Of a stretch of DNA of 22,442 nt, positions 7,000 to 14,622 are shown in pieces. The DNA is from Bacteroidota bacterium (GTDB lineage: Bacteria; Bacteroidota; Bacteroidia; Flavobacteriales; Weeksellaceae), in contig JAFDZJ010000393.1 of the NCBI GenBank assembly GCA_018266965.1, forward strand, positions 1 through 22,442. The letters run 5' to 3'. The notes under the pieces were generated by a model. The model ran no database searches. It was given only the letters and a program-made list of their open reading frames with translations, and had not been told where the DNA came from. The position numbers and the translations under genes were made by a program. The first letter of the stretch is position 1, and the number at the start of each line of letters is the position of its first letter.

Positions 7000-8099
7000 T
7001 TAAATTCTTAGACCTTCAAAAAATTAATCTTCTTCATCAGCAAGAAATTGAAGAAAGAATATTGAATACTTTTCGCAGTGGCTGGTATTTAATGGGTAAT
7101 GAGGTAAAAAACTTTGAACAAAACCTAGCACAGTATATTGGAACAGAAAATGCTATTGGCGTAGCTAACGGCTTAGATGCTTTAAGATTAATTTTTAGAG
7201 CTTACATAGAATTAGGCGTTATGCAAAAAGGCGATGAAGTGCTGGTACCGGCAAATACTTACATTGCCTCTATTTTAGCATTAAGCGATAATGGATTAGT
7301 GCCGGTTTTGATAGAACCCGATATTAACACGTACAATATTGACATTACTAAATTGGAAGAAAAAATTACCCAAAAAACAAAAGCTGTTTTAATAGTTCAT
7401 CTATACGGACGAGTAGTTTTTTCAGCATCACTAAAGGCTTTAGCTCAAAAATATAATTTGAAAATTGTAGAAGACAATGCACAAGCTATCGGTGCAAGCT
7501 GGCAGGGAGCAAAAACCGGCAACTTAGGCGATGCCGCAGGATTTAGTTTTTACCCTGGCAAAAATTTAGGCGCTTTGGGCGATGCGGGTGCTGTAACTAC
7601 TAATGACAATACTTTAGCAGATTGTATAAGAGCGCTGGCAAATTATGGCTCCAAACAGAAGTATGTAAATATTTATAAGGGGCTGAATTCTCGTTTAGAC
7701 GAAATACAAGCGGCAGTATTAGATGTAAAACTAAAATACATTGATGCCGAAAATGAACAGAGAAGAATTATTGCCCATCGATACATTAAGGAAATTAAGA
7801 ACGAAGAAATTATTTTGCCGCAATTACCGCCTAATGAAGAGGAGCACGTTTGGCATTTATTTGTTATCAGAACAACAAATAGAGATAGATTACAAACCAA
7901 GCTGACCGATAATTCTATTCAAACGCTTATTCATTATCCTATCCCCCCTCATTTGCAAGAGTCATATAAAGAATTGGGCTTTGAAAAAAACTCTTTCCCA
8001 ATTTCGGAAGATATTGCAAATACTTGTTTAAGCTTACCGATTTGGCCTGGGATGGATTCTCAACATGTAACATCTGTTATTGAGGCCTTCAATAATTAA
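6996..8099 (+). CDS. dTDP-3-amino-3,6-dideoxyhexose transaminase (QdtB/FdtB-like, DegT/DnrJ/EryC1 family)
   Basis: A 367-residue PLP-dependent sugar aminotransferase. It opens with IKFLDLQKIN, and IGVANGLDALRLIFRAY, GDEVLVPANTYIASILAL and GFSFYPGKNLGALGDAGAV follow the QdtB/FdtB pattern closely. The PLP lysine is Lys189 in PGKN, and Asp160 in VEDNAQ should contact the pyridine nitrogen. GLNSRLDEIQAA is the substrate-loop block. The enzyme converts the 3-keto-6-deoxy sugar from the adjacent ketoisomerase to the 3-amino sugar, which the preceding formyltransferase modifies. ATG overlaps the formyltransferase stop (ATGA). It could in principle also serve the WlbA product, since no WbpE-like gene is seen here, but its sequence looks dTDP-sugar specific. 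Confidence 0.9.
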   Translation: MIKFLDLQKINLLHQQEIEERILNTFRSGWYLMGNEVKNFEQNLAQYIGTENAIGVANGLDALRLIFRAYIELGVMQKGDEVLVPANTYIASILALSDNGLVPVLIEPDINTYNIDITKLEEKITQKTKAVLIVHLYGRVVFSASLKALAQKYNLKIVEDNAQAIGASWQGAKTGNLGDAAGFSFYPGKNLGALGDAGAVTTNDNTLADCIRALANYGSKQKYVNIYKGLNSRLDEIQAAVLDVKLKYIDAENEQRRIIAHRYIKEIKNEEIILPQLPPNEEEHVWHLFVIRTTNRDRLQTKLTDNSIQTLIHYPIPPHLQESYKELGFEKNSFPISEDIANTCLSLPIWPGMDSQHVTSVIEAFNN

Positions 8100-8142
8100 T
8101 CTTGAATTTTTAGAATAATTATAAATGGGGACAATAGCAGAC

Positions 8143-8194
8143 GCTAAGTGGTAAGGTTTACTAAGGTTTCTTTAGTTGGACTTTTTTACTTAGC
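8143..8194. repeat. Nested imperfect palindrome in the gap before the flippase gene
   Basis: GCTAAGT (8143-8149) pairs with ACTTAGC (8188-8194), and inside it ACTAA (8160-8164) pairs with TTAGT (8172-8176). It lies 44 nt after the aminotransferase stop in a 205-nt gap, the longest in the window. It might act as a weak terminator or processing site, but stems are short and no T-run follows directly. The rest of the gap shows nothing I can name. Confidence 0.3.
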
Positions 8195-8304
8195 CTTCTC
8201 TTATTATGGAAAAGAAATACTTGTTCTATGAAATATTGTATTGACATGAAAAGCTATTATAAATAATTAGAAAGGTTAAATAAGATAGAAAAAGATAGTT
8301 GTTT

Positions 8305-9774
8305 TTGAAAAGTGAAAAAACATACGGGAACATACTAAAATCCATAATGATTACCGGTGGTTCCCAAATATTAATAGTAATGGCCGGTATTATTCGAACA
8401 AAAGTATTGGCAGTAGTATTAGGACCAATAGGTATTGGCATAGCAGCGATCTATCAGTTGATTATTGACTTATTGAAAAGTATAACAGGTTTAGGAATCA
8501 ATATTAGCTCTGTTAAAAATATTGCACAAGCCGCAGCGTCAGATGATTCCTATAAGCTTTCCAAGGTATTCTTTATAGTGAATAGATGGACTTTGTTCAC
8601 AGGGCTACTCGGAATGATTTTGTGCATAGTTTTTGCAAAACCAATAAGTAAATATGCTTTTGGTACTGCTGACTTTACGAATGGTATTATCATTGTATCT
8701 ATTTCTATCTTACTTGTGCAAATAGCTAATGGAAGGCTGGCATTGCTTCAGGGGCTTAGAAAGATTAAAGATTTAGCGAAAGTTAATTTTTTTATTGCGA
8801 TTATAAGCCTGATTCTAACTATTCCACTTTATTTATTTCTAAAAGAGGATGGAATTATTCCCTCGTTTATTATAATAGCGGTTGTAACATTAATATTTTC
8901 TTTATTATATACCAGAAGGGTTGAAATATCTAAAGTGAACTTATCATTTAAGCAAACTTTTTCAGAAGGAAAAGAGATGGTGCGTCTCGGTTTTTTTACA
9001 GTCGCTTCAAGCTTTCTGGAGCTTGCAACAATGTATATTGTCAGGGGGTTCATTGTTCAACGTGGAAGTGTTGATGAAATGGGTCAGTTTATTGCAGCTT
9101 GGTCTATATCAACCACCTATTTGTCGCTAATTCTGACAGCGATGGGTGCAGATTATTTCCCATCTATTAGCGCAAAGGCAGAAAAAAGCGACGAGTTAAG
9201 TAAAGCTTTTAATGAGCAAGTACATATTTCTTTATTAATTATCTCTCCTGTGATTATTGGCTTAATGACGTTTGTAAAAACGATCGTTCACATTTTGTAT
9301 TCAAAAGCATTTATTCAAACTCCTGTGATATTGTATTGGCAGTTGGCAGGTGATTTTTTTAAAGTGCTTGTCTGGCTATCAATGTTTATATTATTGGCAA
9401 AGGGGAAAGGTCTTCTTTATTTTATATTAAGCCTAATCTGGAGTGCTACATATATAATAGGCAATATTATAGGTTGGAAATGGGTTGGTTTGGAAGTTAC
9501 AGGCATTGCTTTTATGATAGCGTATATAATTGCCGCAATATCTTCTTTTGTTGTTATTTGGAAATTTGAAGGAATCACATTTGATAAGCGATCAGTAAGT
9601 TATATCTTTTTCTACTTGATTGTTATAGCGGCATCATTATTGGCTCAATTATATTTGGATAAGACAATGGCAGTGATTGTTGGGATATCTTGTTTGATTG
9701 GTTCAGTTCTGTTTTCTTTCGTAAACCTAAAATCTTTAATCAATTTAAAAGCCTTATTAAATTTTAGGAGATAA
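8305..9774 (+). CDS. wzx: Lipid-linked polysaccharide flippase, Wzx-like (MOP superfamily)
   Basis: About 489 residues, hydrophobic throughout, with roughly 12-14 predicted membrane segments. The N-terminus (YGNILKSIMITGGSQILIVM, then RTKVLAVVLGPIGIGIAAIY) matches Wzx/O-antigen translocases of Bacteroidota, in which R-T-K and L-G-P-x-G form the first conserved block. The protein flips undecaprenyl-diphosphate-linked repeat units to the periplasmic face. No ATG precedes the conserved region: TTG 8299 and TTG 8305 are possible, and 8305 is preferred because the purine-rich AGAAAAAGATAG lies at a suitable distance. ATG 8347 would cut the conserved block. It coexists with Wzm/Wzt, which is unusual within one locus. 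A GT2 gene follows 10 nt later. Confidence 0.88.
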   Translation: MKSEKTYGNILKSIMITGGSQILIVMAGIIRTKVLAVVLGPIGIGIAAIYQLIIDLLKSITGLGINISSVKNIAQAAASDDSYKLSKVFFIVNRWTLFTGLLGMILCIVFAKPISKYAFGTADFTNGIIIVSISILLVQIANGRLALLQGLRKIKDLAKVNFFIAIISLILTIPLYLFLKEDGIIPSFIIIAVVTLIFSLLYTRRVEISKVNLSFKQTFSEGKEMVRLGFFTVASSFLELATMYIVRGFIVQRGSVDEMGQFIAAWSISTTYLSLILTAMGADYFPSISAKAEKSDELSKAFNEQVHISLLIISPVIIGLMTFVKTIVHILYSKAFIQTPVILYWQLAGDFFKVLVWLSMFILLAKGKGLLYFILSLIWSATYIIGNIIGWKWVGLEVTGIAFMIAYIIAAISSFVVIWKFEGITFDKRSVSYIFFYLIVIAASLLAQLYLDKTMAVIVGISCLIGSVLFSFVNLKSLINLKALLNFRR

Positions 9775-9784
9775 TGCTCAAAGT

Positions 9785-10663
9785 ATGGAAACGCAATCAA
9801 ACAATATCGAAAAACAAGTAGTTGTCACTGTGATTAGTCTTTGTTATAATACAGGATCAAGATTTGTCAACACTTTGGAATCCATACGTACTCAGTCTTA
9901 TCAGGATATAGAGCATATTATTATTGATGATGGCTCAACAGACGATTCTGTTGTACATATCAAAGAATGGATTGATAAACATGATTATAAGTGTAAATTA
10001 ATCATAAATGAAAAAAACAGGGGGATTTGCCCTACAGCGAATATAGCAATGCGAGAGGCAAGTGGAAAATATATATCATTAATTGGCGATGATATTATGC
10101 TACCTGATAAGATAAAAGATGATGTACTTTATATGGAGCAGCATCGAGCGTTCGGATTCTGCCATTCCAATATAAGAATATTTTATGAAAATGGGAATGA
10201 CGGCCCATTGCTAAAACCACATCATTCAGAGAATTTTTTTTGTGATTTTATAAGTTGGAAGAATTTTGTTTATACGCCAACTATATTTTATAGAAAAGAG
10301 GTATTTGAAAAAGTTGGTCTTTTTGATGAGGACTTATCTTTTGAGGACATGGATATGATTTTGAGAGTTTCTTATGAGTATAAAGTAGGATACAGAGACG
10401 CGGAGACGGTTAAATACTTTCGCCCATTAATTGGTTATTCGGAAAAACGAAGTTTGTTAATGAAACGTGATTTATTTAAGATTTTAGCGAAATGGAACTT
10501 CTTGAAGAACTATCAATATATTATAGCAAGATGGAACTTGGCATTACTTTACAATACTTCGTCACTTAATAAAAAACTCGCATTAAAATACTTGCCCAAA
10601 GCAATGCGCTTTTTCTATGATAAAAGATTTATGCGTGCCGTTTTTAATATAGTATTTAAGTAA
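9785..10663 (+). CDS. Family 2 glycosyltransferase
   Basis: A 292-residue cytoplasmic inverting GT2 enzyme. The nucleotide-binding region shows VVTVISLCYNTGSRFVNTLE, then IIIDDGSTDDS (Asp48 and Asp49 region); the metal-binding position is GDD at about 101-103 in SLIGDDIMLPDK. The acceptor/base region is visible near 180 (FDEDLSFEDMDMILRVSY), where ED precedes the catalytic loop. It transfers one sugar from an activated donor to the growing lipid-linked oligosaccharide. The donor cannot be predicted. It starts 10 nt after the flippase gene, so both are probably cotranscribed. The C-terminal 60 residues are helical and basic, possibly for membrane association. Confidence 0.9.
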   Translation: METQSNNIEKQVVVTVISLCYNTGSRFVNTLESIRTQSYQDIEHIIIDDGSTDDSVVHIKEWIDKHDYKCKLIINEKNRGICPTANIAMREASGKYISLIGDDIMLPDKIKDDVLYMEQHRAFGFCHSNIRIFYENGNDGPLLKPHHSENFFCDFISWKNFVYTPTIFYRKEVFEKVGLFDEDLSFEDMDMILRVSYEYKVGYRDAETVKYFRPLIGYSEKRSLLMKRDLFKILAKWNFLKNYQYIIARWNLALLYNTSSLNKKLALKYLPKAMRFFYDKRFMRAVFNIVFK

Positions 10664-10705
10664 GCCTTTCATCAACTATAGCCACTACGTTATAGTAACA
10701 TTAAA

Positions 10706-11839
10706 ATGAAAAAGATTTTACTTTATTACCCACCCAATTATCGCTCTGTTGTAATCGAAACAATTTGCAATGCCTTGATTGAAGATGGGCATGAGGTGAT
10801 AATTCTTGCTTTATCTGATAGAGGCCCCATTCATAGTGAGTTAGAAAAAATGGGGATTAAAATCAATAATTATACAATTTCACGTAAGCCATCCTGGAAA
10901 TTTTTTTTGAAACAAAGTAGAAACTTAATACGAATTTGTAAGAGAGAAAAAATTGACTTCATCTGGAGTCATCTTCAAGAAGCCATATTACCATCTCTTT
11001 TGGCACAGCCGTTTTTAAATGCCAAAGTCGTAGCTTTTCGCCATCATGCCGAGTCTGAATTTTATGCCGAGCTTGGGAATAAGTTTGAAGTAAAGAGAAA
11101 TAAAAAGGAAGCGCTGATTGATAAAATGATAAATCGGCTTGCAAAGAAAATTATAGTCCCTTCTTCAGGTGTATGGCGTAGTATGGAGGAATATGAGCAC
11201 TGCAATATGAAAAAAGTAAAACGGATTCCGTATATCTATGATTTTTCAAAATATCAAAAGCCTGAGGATGATAAAGTGTTAGCATTACGAAAGCAATATC
11301 AGTGTAATTTGATGTTGATCATGGTGAGTCGTATGGTTGCGACCAAACAGCATTTACCAGTCTTTGAAGTAGTCAACAAAATGATTAAAGAAGGGCTTTC
11401 AATAAAAATGTTGGTTATGGATGACGGGCCATTAAAACCTCAATTGGAGCAGTATGTTTTAGAAAATAATTTAGAAGATAAAATAATTTTCACCGGTTTT
11501 CGTCAGGATTTTGTGAATTATATGGCTGCGTCAGATTTATTGATACATCCTTCTCTTACTGAAGCAAGCAATAATGTAGTGAAGGAAATGGGCTTGTTAC
11601 AAAAAGCGGTAGCAGTTTGTAAAGGTGTTGGAGATTTTGATGATTATATCAAAGAAGGAGAGAATGGATATTTTTTAGATCCTGAAAATCTGGATAGTTC
11701 AATTGAACAAGTAATTAGAGAAGCATATAAAAATCCTGAAAAATTGGAAAAGGTCGGTACCGCTTTAAAAGTTTCTGTATTAAAATATTTTAGCGATACT
11801 CCTGAAAACAGGAAACCCTATCTTGAGTTATTGCAATAG
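10706..11839 (+). CDS. Family 4 glycosyltransferase (GT-B)
   Basis: A 377-residue retaining GT-B enzyme. The N-terminal half opens with KKILLYYPPNY and contains a family-typical I-W-S-H-L-Q motif near 86-91. The C-terminal donor domain has MVSRMVATKQHLPVFEVV (about 206-223), GPLKPQLEQYV, IIFTGFRQDFVNYMAASDLL, and the E-x7-E element with Glu286 and Glu294 in HPSLTEASNNVVKEMG, which contacts the sugar nucleotide. It adds a sugar to the repeat unit; donor unknown. It lies 42 nt after the GT2 gene and is followed by a 197-nt gap, suggesting the end of a transcriptional or acquisition block. Length and motif order are normal for GT4. Confidence 0.9.
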   Translation: MKKILLYYPPNYRSVVIETICNALIEDGHEVIILALSDRGPIHSELEKMGIKINNYTISRKPSWKFFLKQSRNLIRICKREKIDFIWSHLQEAILPSLLAQPFLNAKVVAFRHHAESEFYAELGNKFEVKRNKKEALIDKMINRLAKKIIVPSSGVWRSMEEYEHCNMKKVKRIPYIYDFSKYQKPEDDKVLALRKQYQCNLMLIMVSRMVATKQHLPVFEVVNKMIKEGLSIKMLVMDDGPLKPQLEQYVLENNLEDKIIFTGFRQDFVNYMAASDLLIHPSLTEASNNVVKEMGLLQKAVAVCKGVGDFDDYIKEGENGYFLDPENLDSSIEQVIREAYKNPEKLEKVGTALKVSVLKYFSDTPENRKPYLELLQ

Positions 11840-11887
11840 CGTTTGCGTAAGATTACGATTTTGTTTTTGAAAAATACGAATATAGGA

Positions 11888-11916
11888 TTGTGGAAACACT
11901 CTAATTGTGTTATAAT
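11888..11916 (+). promoter_or_regulatory. Possible sigma-70-like promoter
   Basis: In the 197-nt gap before the GT2 gene at 12037, TTGTGG (11888-11893) and TATAAT (11911-11916) are separated by exactly 17 nt. The spacing and -10 are textbook for enteric sigma-70. The primary sigma factor of Bacteroidota prefers a different -7 element (TAnnTTTG), so this may be chance in AT-rich DNA. Confidence 0.25.
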
Positions 11917-12036
11917 AGTAGGTAAATTGGTTATTCGGTTTTTTTTGTTTTATAGTTTTACGAAGTTAAAAATCCAATATCCGATCAATTTGTGTTGCAA
12001 GTTGAATCGGGGTTTTAAATCTGTAAAACTATTGTC

Positions 12037-12933
12037 ATGTACGAAAAACCAGGACTTGTTTCCATCATCATACCTGCTTATAATGCGGCCAATTTTATTG
12101 GTGAGACCATTCAATCCATATTACAGCAATCTTATACAAATTGGGAGTTGATTATTGTAAATGATGGCTCAAAAGATAATACAGTTGAAATTTGTAATTT
12201 ATTTTTAGACGAGAGAATTCTTTTGATCAATCAAAGCAATTCAGGTGTTGCAGTTGCTAGGAATAATGGGATGAAATTAGCCAATGGAGAGTATATTATC
12301 TTTTTTGATGCTGATGATTTAATGACCACCGATTTTTTGAAGGTACGTATAGATGCTTTATCCATCAATGACAGAGCAGGTTTTGCTGGCGGAATTGTAG
12401 AAACATTTCCACTTAATGCAGCCACAAAAAATGCAGTAGCAAAAGATCCTGAAACCGAAATATTGTTTTTTGATAGTAGCGCATCTACAGTGCCTTCAAA
12501 CTATATGTTTCGAAAAAGCATTTTGACTACCAACAATATTGTTTTTAATACAGATTTGAGCAGCACTGCCGATCGGTTTTTTATTTTAGAAGTGTCAAAA
12601 TATGCGAAGGGCTTATGCCTTCAAACTGAAAAAGGTAAACTGCTTTATAGATATACTAATCAAAGTATGTCCAATTTGGTTTCGCCCAAATTGATAATAG
12701 ATAACGAGAAATTTTATTACGAGTTGAAGCGAAAAAATTTATTACCCAAAAAGAATCTTAGTCGTTTCCGAAGTTTATATTTTCTTTCCTTAGCCAAAGG
12801 ATTTGGTATGGTACATTCTTGGAAGTTGGTTGCAAAATATATTATCAAATCTTTCATCAATCATCCATTTCTTTTTTTACAAGATATGGGCAAAACGATA
12901 AAAAGGTATTCAACCAAGCCTATAGAAGCATAA
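12037..12933 (+). CDS. Family 2 glycosyltransferase
   Basis: A 298-residue GT2 enzyme with the standard GT-A opening LVSIIIPAYNAANFIGETIQ. IIVNDGSKDNT (about 39-49) is the nucleotide site, GVAVARNNGMKLANGEYIIF precedes the metal site, and DADD lies at 91-94. Serine-rich SSTADRFFILEVSKYAKG in the second half corresponds to the acceptor-side acidic loop, here with Asp rather than the commoner ED. Donor and acceptor are unknown. ATG 12037 is the first start preserving the conserved N-terminus; an overlapping frame from 11843 is not coding. The gene comes after a 197-nt gap and 39 nt before a methyltransferase gene, so it probably heads a transcription unit that runs to the epimerase. Confidence 0.9.
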   Translation: MYEKPGLVSIIIPAYNAANFIGETIQSILQQSYTNWELIIVNDGSKDNTVEICNLFLDERILLINQSNSGVAVARNNGMKLANGEYIIFFDADDLMTTDFLKVRIDALSINDRAGFAGGIVETFPLNAATKNAVAKDPETEILFFDSSASTVPSNYMFRKSILTTNNIVFNTDLSSTADRFFILEVSKYAKGLCLQTEKGKLLYRYTNQSMSNLVSPKLIIDNEKFYYELKRKNLLPKKNLSRFRSLYFLSLAKGFGMVHSWKLVAKYIIKSFINHPFLFLQDMGKTIKRYSTKPIEA

Positions 12934-12972
12934 ATTTGCACCTTATTTCACATTAGATAATTATTATTCCTT

Positions 12973-13725
12973 ATGTCAGACGAAAGACAAGTAGCTGATG
13001 CTTCAGGGCGTTGGTGGGGTGAGCATATTCATCGCTACAATGAAGCGTTTAAGCTCATCAATGAAAACGATGTTGTATTGGATATTGCCTGTGGTACCGG
13101 TTTTGGCAGTGATATGATTGCACAAAACACTAAAGGCAATGTGATAGGTGGTGATATTGCTCAAGAAGCAATAGACGAATGTAATAGCAGGTGGAAAAAA
13201 AGTAATTTATCTTTCAAAGTGTTGGATGGAACTAATTTAGACTTTCCGGACAATTATTTTGATAAAATTGTATCCTTTGAAACGATTGAACATACCGGAA
13301 AGTATAATGAAATGGCAGCGGAGTTTGCAAGAGTATTAAAACCCGGAGGGCTGTTAATTCTTTCTACACCTAATCGGGCAGTATCAAGTCCGGATGGAGT
13401 TATCGTAAATCCTTATCATATTCAAGAGTTTACGGTGGATGAACTTCAGCAGATTCTATCAAAGAGCTTTGCATCAGTCGATTTATTCGGTCAGCGATAC
13501 AGCCGGTATGATAAAAAATCTTTTGGCAAAACTGTTGGACACTTATTTGAAAAACTGTTTTTAAGTTTTGGAATAAGAAAAATGCCTTACAATTTTCGCA
13601 GCGGGTTTATGAAAGCATTTTTTGGTTATCCATTATATGCTACGGATAAAGATTTTGTTTTGGAAAAAGATAAGGGGCGCATTAAAAAAGAATGTCCGGT
13701 ACAATTTGCCGTTTGTAGAAAATAA
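12973..13725 (+). CDS. Class I SAM-dependent methyltransferase
   Basis: A 250-residue Rossmann methyltransferase. Motif I is VLDIACGTGFGSDMIA (about 35-50), the acidic end of strand 2 is GGDIA (about 58-62), motif II lies near DKIVSFETIEH (about 96-106), and motif III is RVLKPGGLLILSTPNR (about 119-134). The E-T-I-E-H signature is shared with UbiG-like and sugar or lipid methyltransferases. In this setting it probably methylates a sugar of the glycan, but the substrate cannot be read from the sequence. The C-terminal 80 residues are basic and aromatic (RYDKKSFGKTVG, FRSGFMKAFFGY) and may bind the acceptor. A GT2 gene follows 3 nt after the stop, so the two are tightly coupled. Confidence 0.88.
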   Translation: MSDERQVADASGRWWGEHIHRYNEAFKLINENDVVLDIACGTGFGSDMIAQNTKGNVIGGDIAQEAIDECNSRWKKSNLSFKVLDGTNLDFPDNYFDKIVSFETIEHTGKYNEMAAEFARVLKPGGLLILSTPNRAVSSPDGVIVNPYHIQEFTVDELQQILSKSFASVDLFGQRYSRYDKKSFGKTVGHLFEKLFLSFGIRKMPYNFRSGFMKAFFGYPLYATDKDFVLEKDKGRIKKECPVQFAVCRK

Positions 13726-13728
13726 TTT

Positions 13729-14622
13729 ATGAGTTCTCCACTGGTTTCAGTTATCATTCCTGTTTACAATGCAGAAAAATATATTGAGCAAACAATTCGC
13801 TCGGTATTGAATCAAACTTTTCAAGATTTTGAAATAATTGTATTGAATGACGGGAGCACAGATAAATCTTTGGAAATAATAAAAGGACTTGCCAGTCAAG
13901 ATAATCGTATTATATATATCGATAAAACAAATACCGGTGTTTCAGATACAAGGAATGTTGGTATTGAAAATACACGAGGTAGCTATATAGCTTTTTTGGA
14001 CGCAGATGATATATGGAAGGAGAACAACCTTTCAGTAAAAATTCATACATTAAATGAAACCGGATCGAAATGGACATTTAGCGATTATGAGTATTTATAT
14101 GAAAATGACAAGCATTTACATTTTACAAAAGGCGGAATTACCCCTACTAATATAGTTACGAATTTACTTCTTTGGGAAAAAGAAGTTGTCCCGGGTCCTT
14201 GTAGCAATATTATAGTTCATAGATCTCTTATTGACGAAGGTGTGAAATTTGATACAAGACTTTCATCGCCTGCGGATAGAGATATTTGTCTCCAATTAGC
14301 TAGCAGGACTGAGCCTATATTTATCGATCAAATACTTTGGATTTACCGGCAACACGAACAGAGTATGACTACAAATAATACGAAAGTTATAAAAGAAATG
14401 ATTTATTTGTATAAAAAGGCTGATGAGCAAAAATGGTTTGTAGATCGAAGTGTTAGACGTAAAGCTTATTCAAATATGAATTTAAAATTAGCTGGCATGA
14501 GCTATTATTTTCCCTCAAAGCGATATCTGATTCCATATTTTCTGTTAAAAGCATTTTGGTATTCACCTTTGAATGTGATAAATAAAACTATCTTAAAAAA
14601 TATATCTAAAAAAAAATCATGA
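13729..14622 (+). CDS. Family 2 glycosyltransferase
   Basis: A 297-residue GT2 enzyme close in layout to the one at 12037. It opens with PLVSVIIPVYNAEKYIEQTI, has IIVLNDGSTDKS (about 36-47), GVSDTRNVGIENTRGSYIAF before the metal site, and DADD at 91-94. The region SSPADRDICLQLASRTE parallels STADRFFILEVS of the other GT2, so the two are probably paralogues with different linkages. The start is 3 nt after the methyltransferase, and the stop overlaps the ATG of the epimerase gene (ATGA). The sugar transferred is unknown. No membrane segment or truncation is visible. Confidence 0.9.
   Translation: MSSPLVSVIIPVYNAEKYIEQTIRSVLNQTFQDFEIIVLNDGSTDKSLEIIKGLASQDNRIIYIDKTNTGVSDTRNVGIENTRGSYIAFLDADDIWKENNLSVKIHTLNETGSKWTFSDYEYLYENDKHLHFTKGGITPTNIVTNLLLWEKEVVPGPCSNIIVHRSLIDEGVKFDTRLSSPADRDICLQLASRTEPIFIDQILWIYRQHEQSMTTNNTKVIKEMIYLYKKADEQKWFVDRSVRRKAYSNMNLKLAGMSYYFPSKRYLIPYFLLKAFWYSPLNVINKTILKNISKKKS

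Noticed and set aside
11843..12151. 102-codon ORF in the gap before the GT2 gene
   Set aside because: It overlaps the conserved GT2 start in another frame and has no domain-like composition; it appears to be chance.
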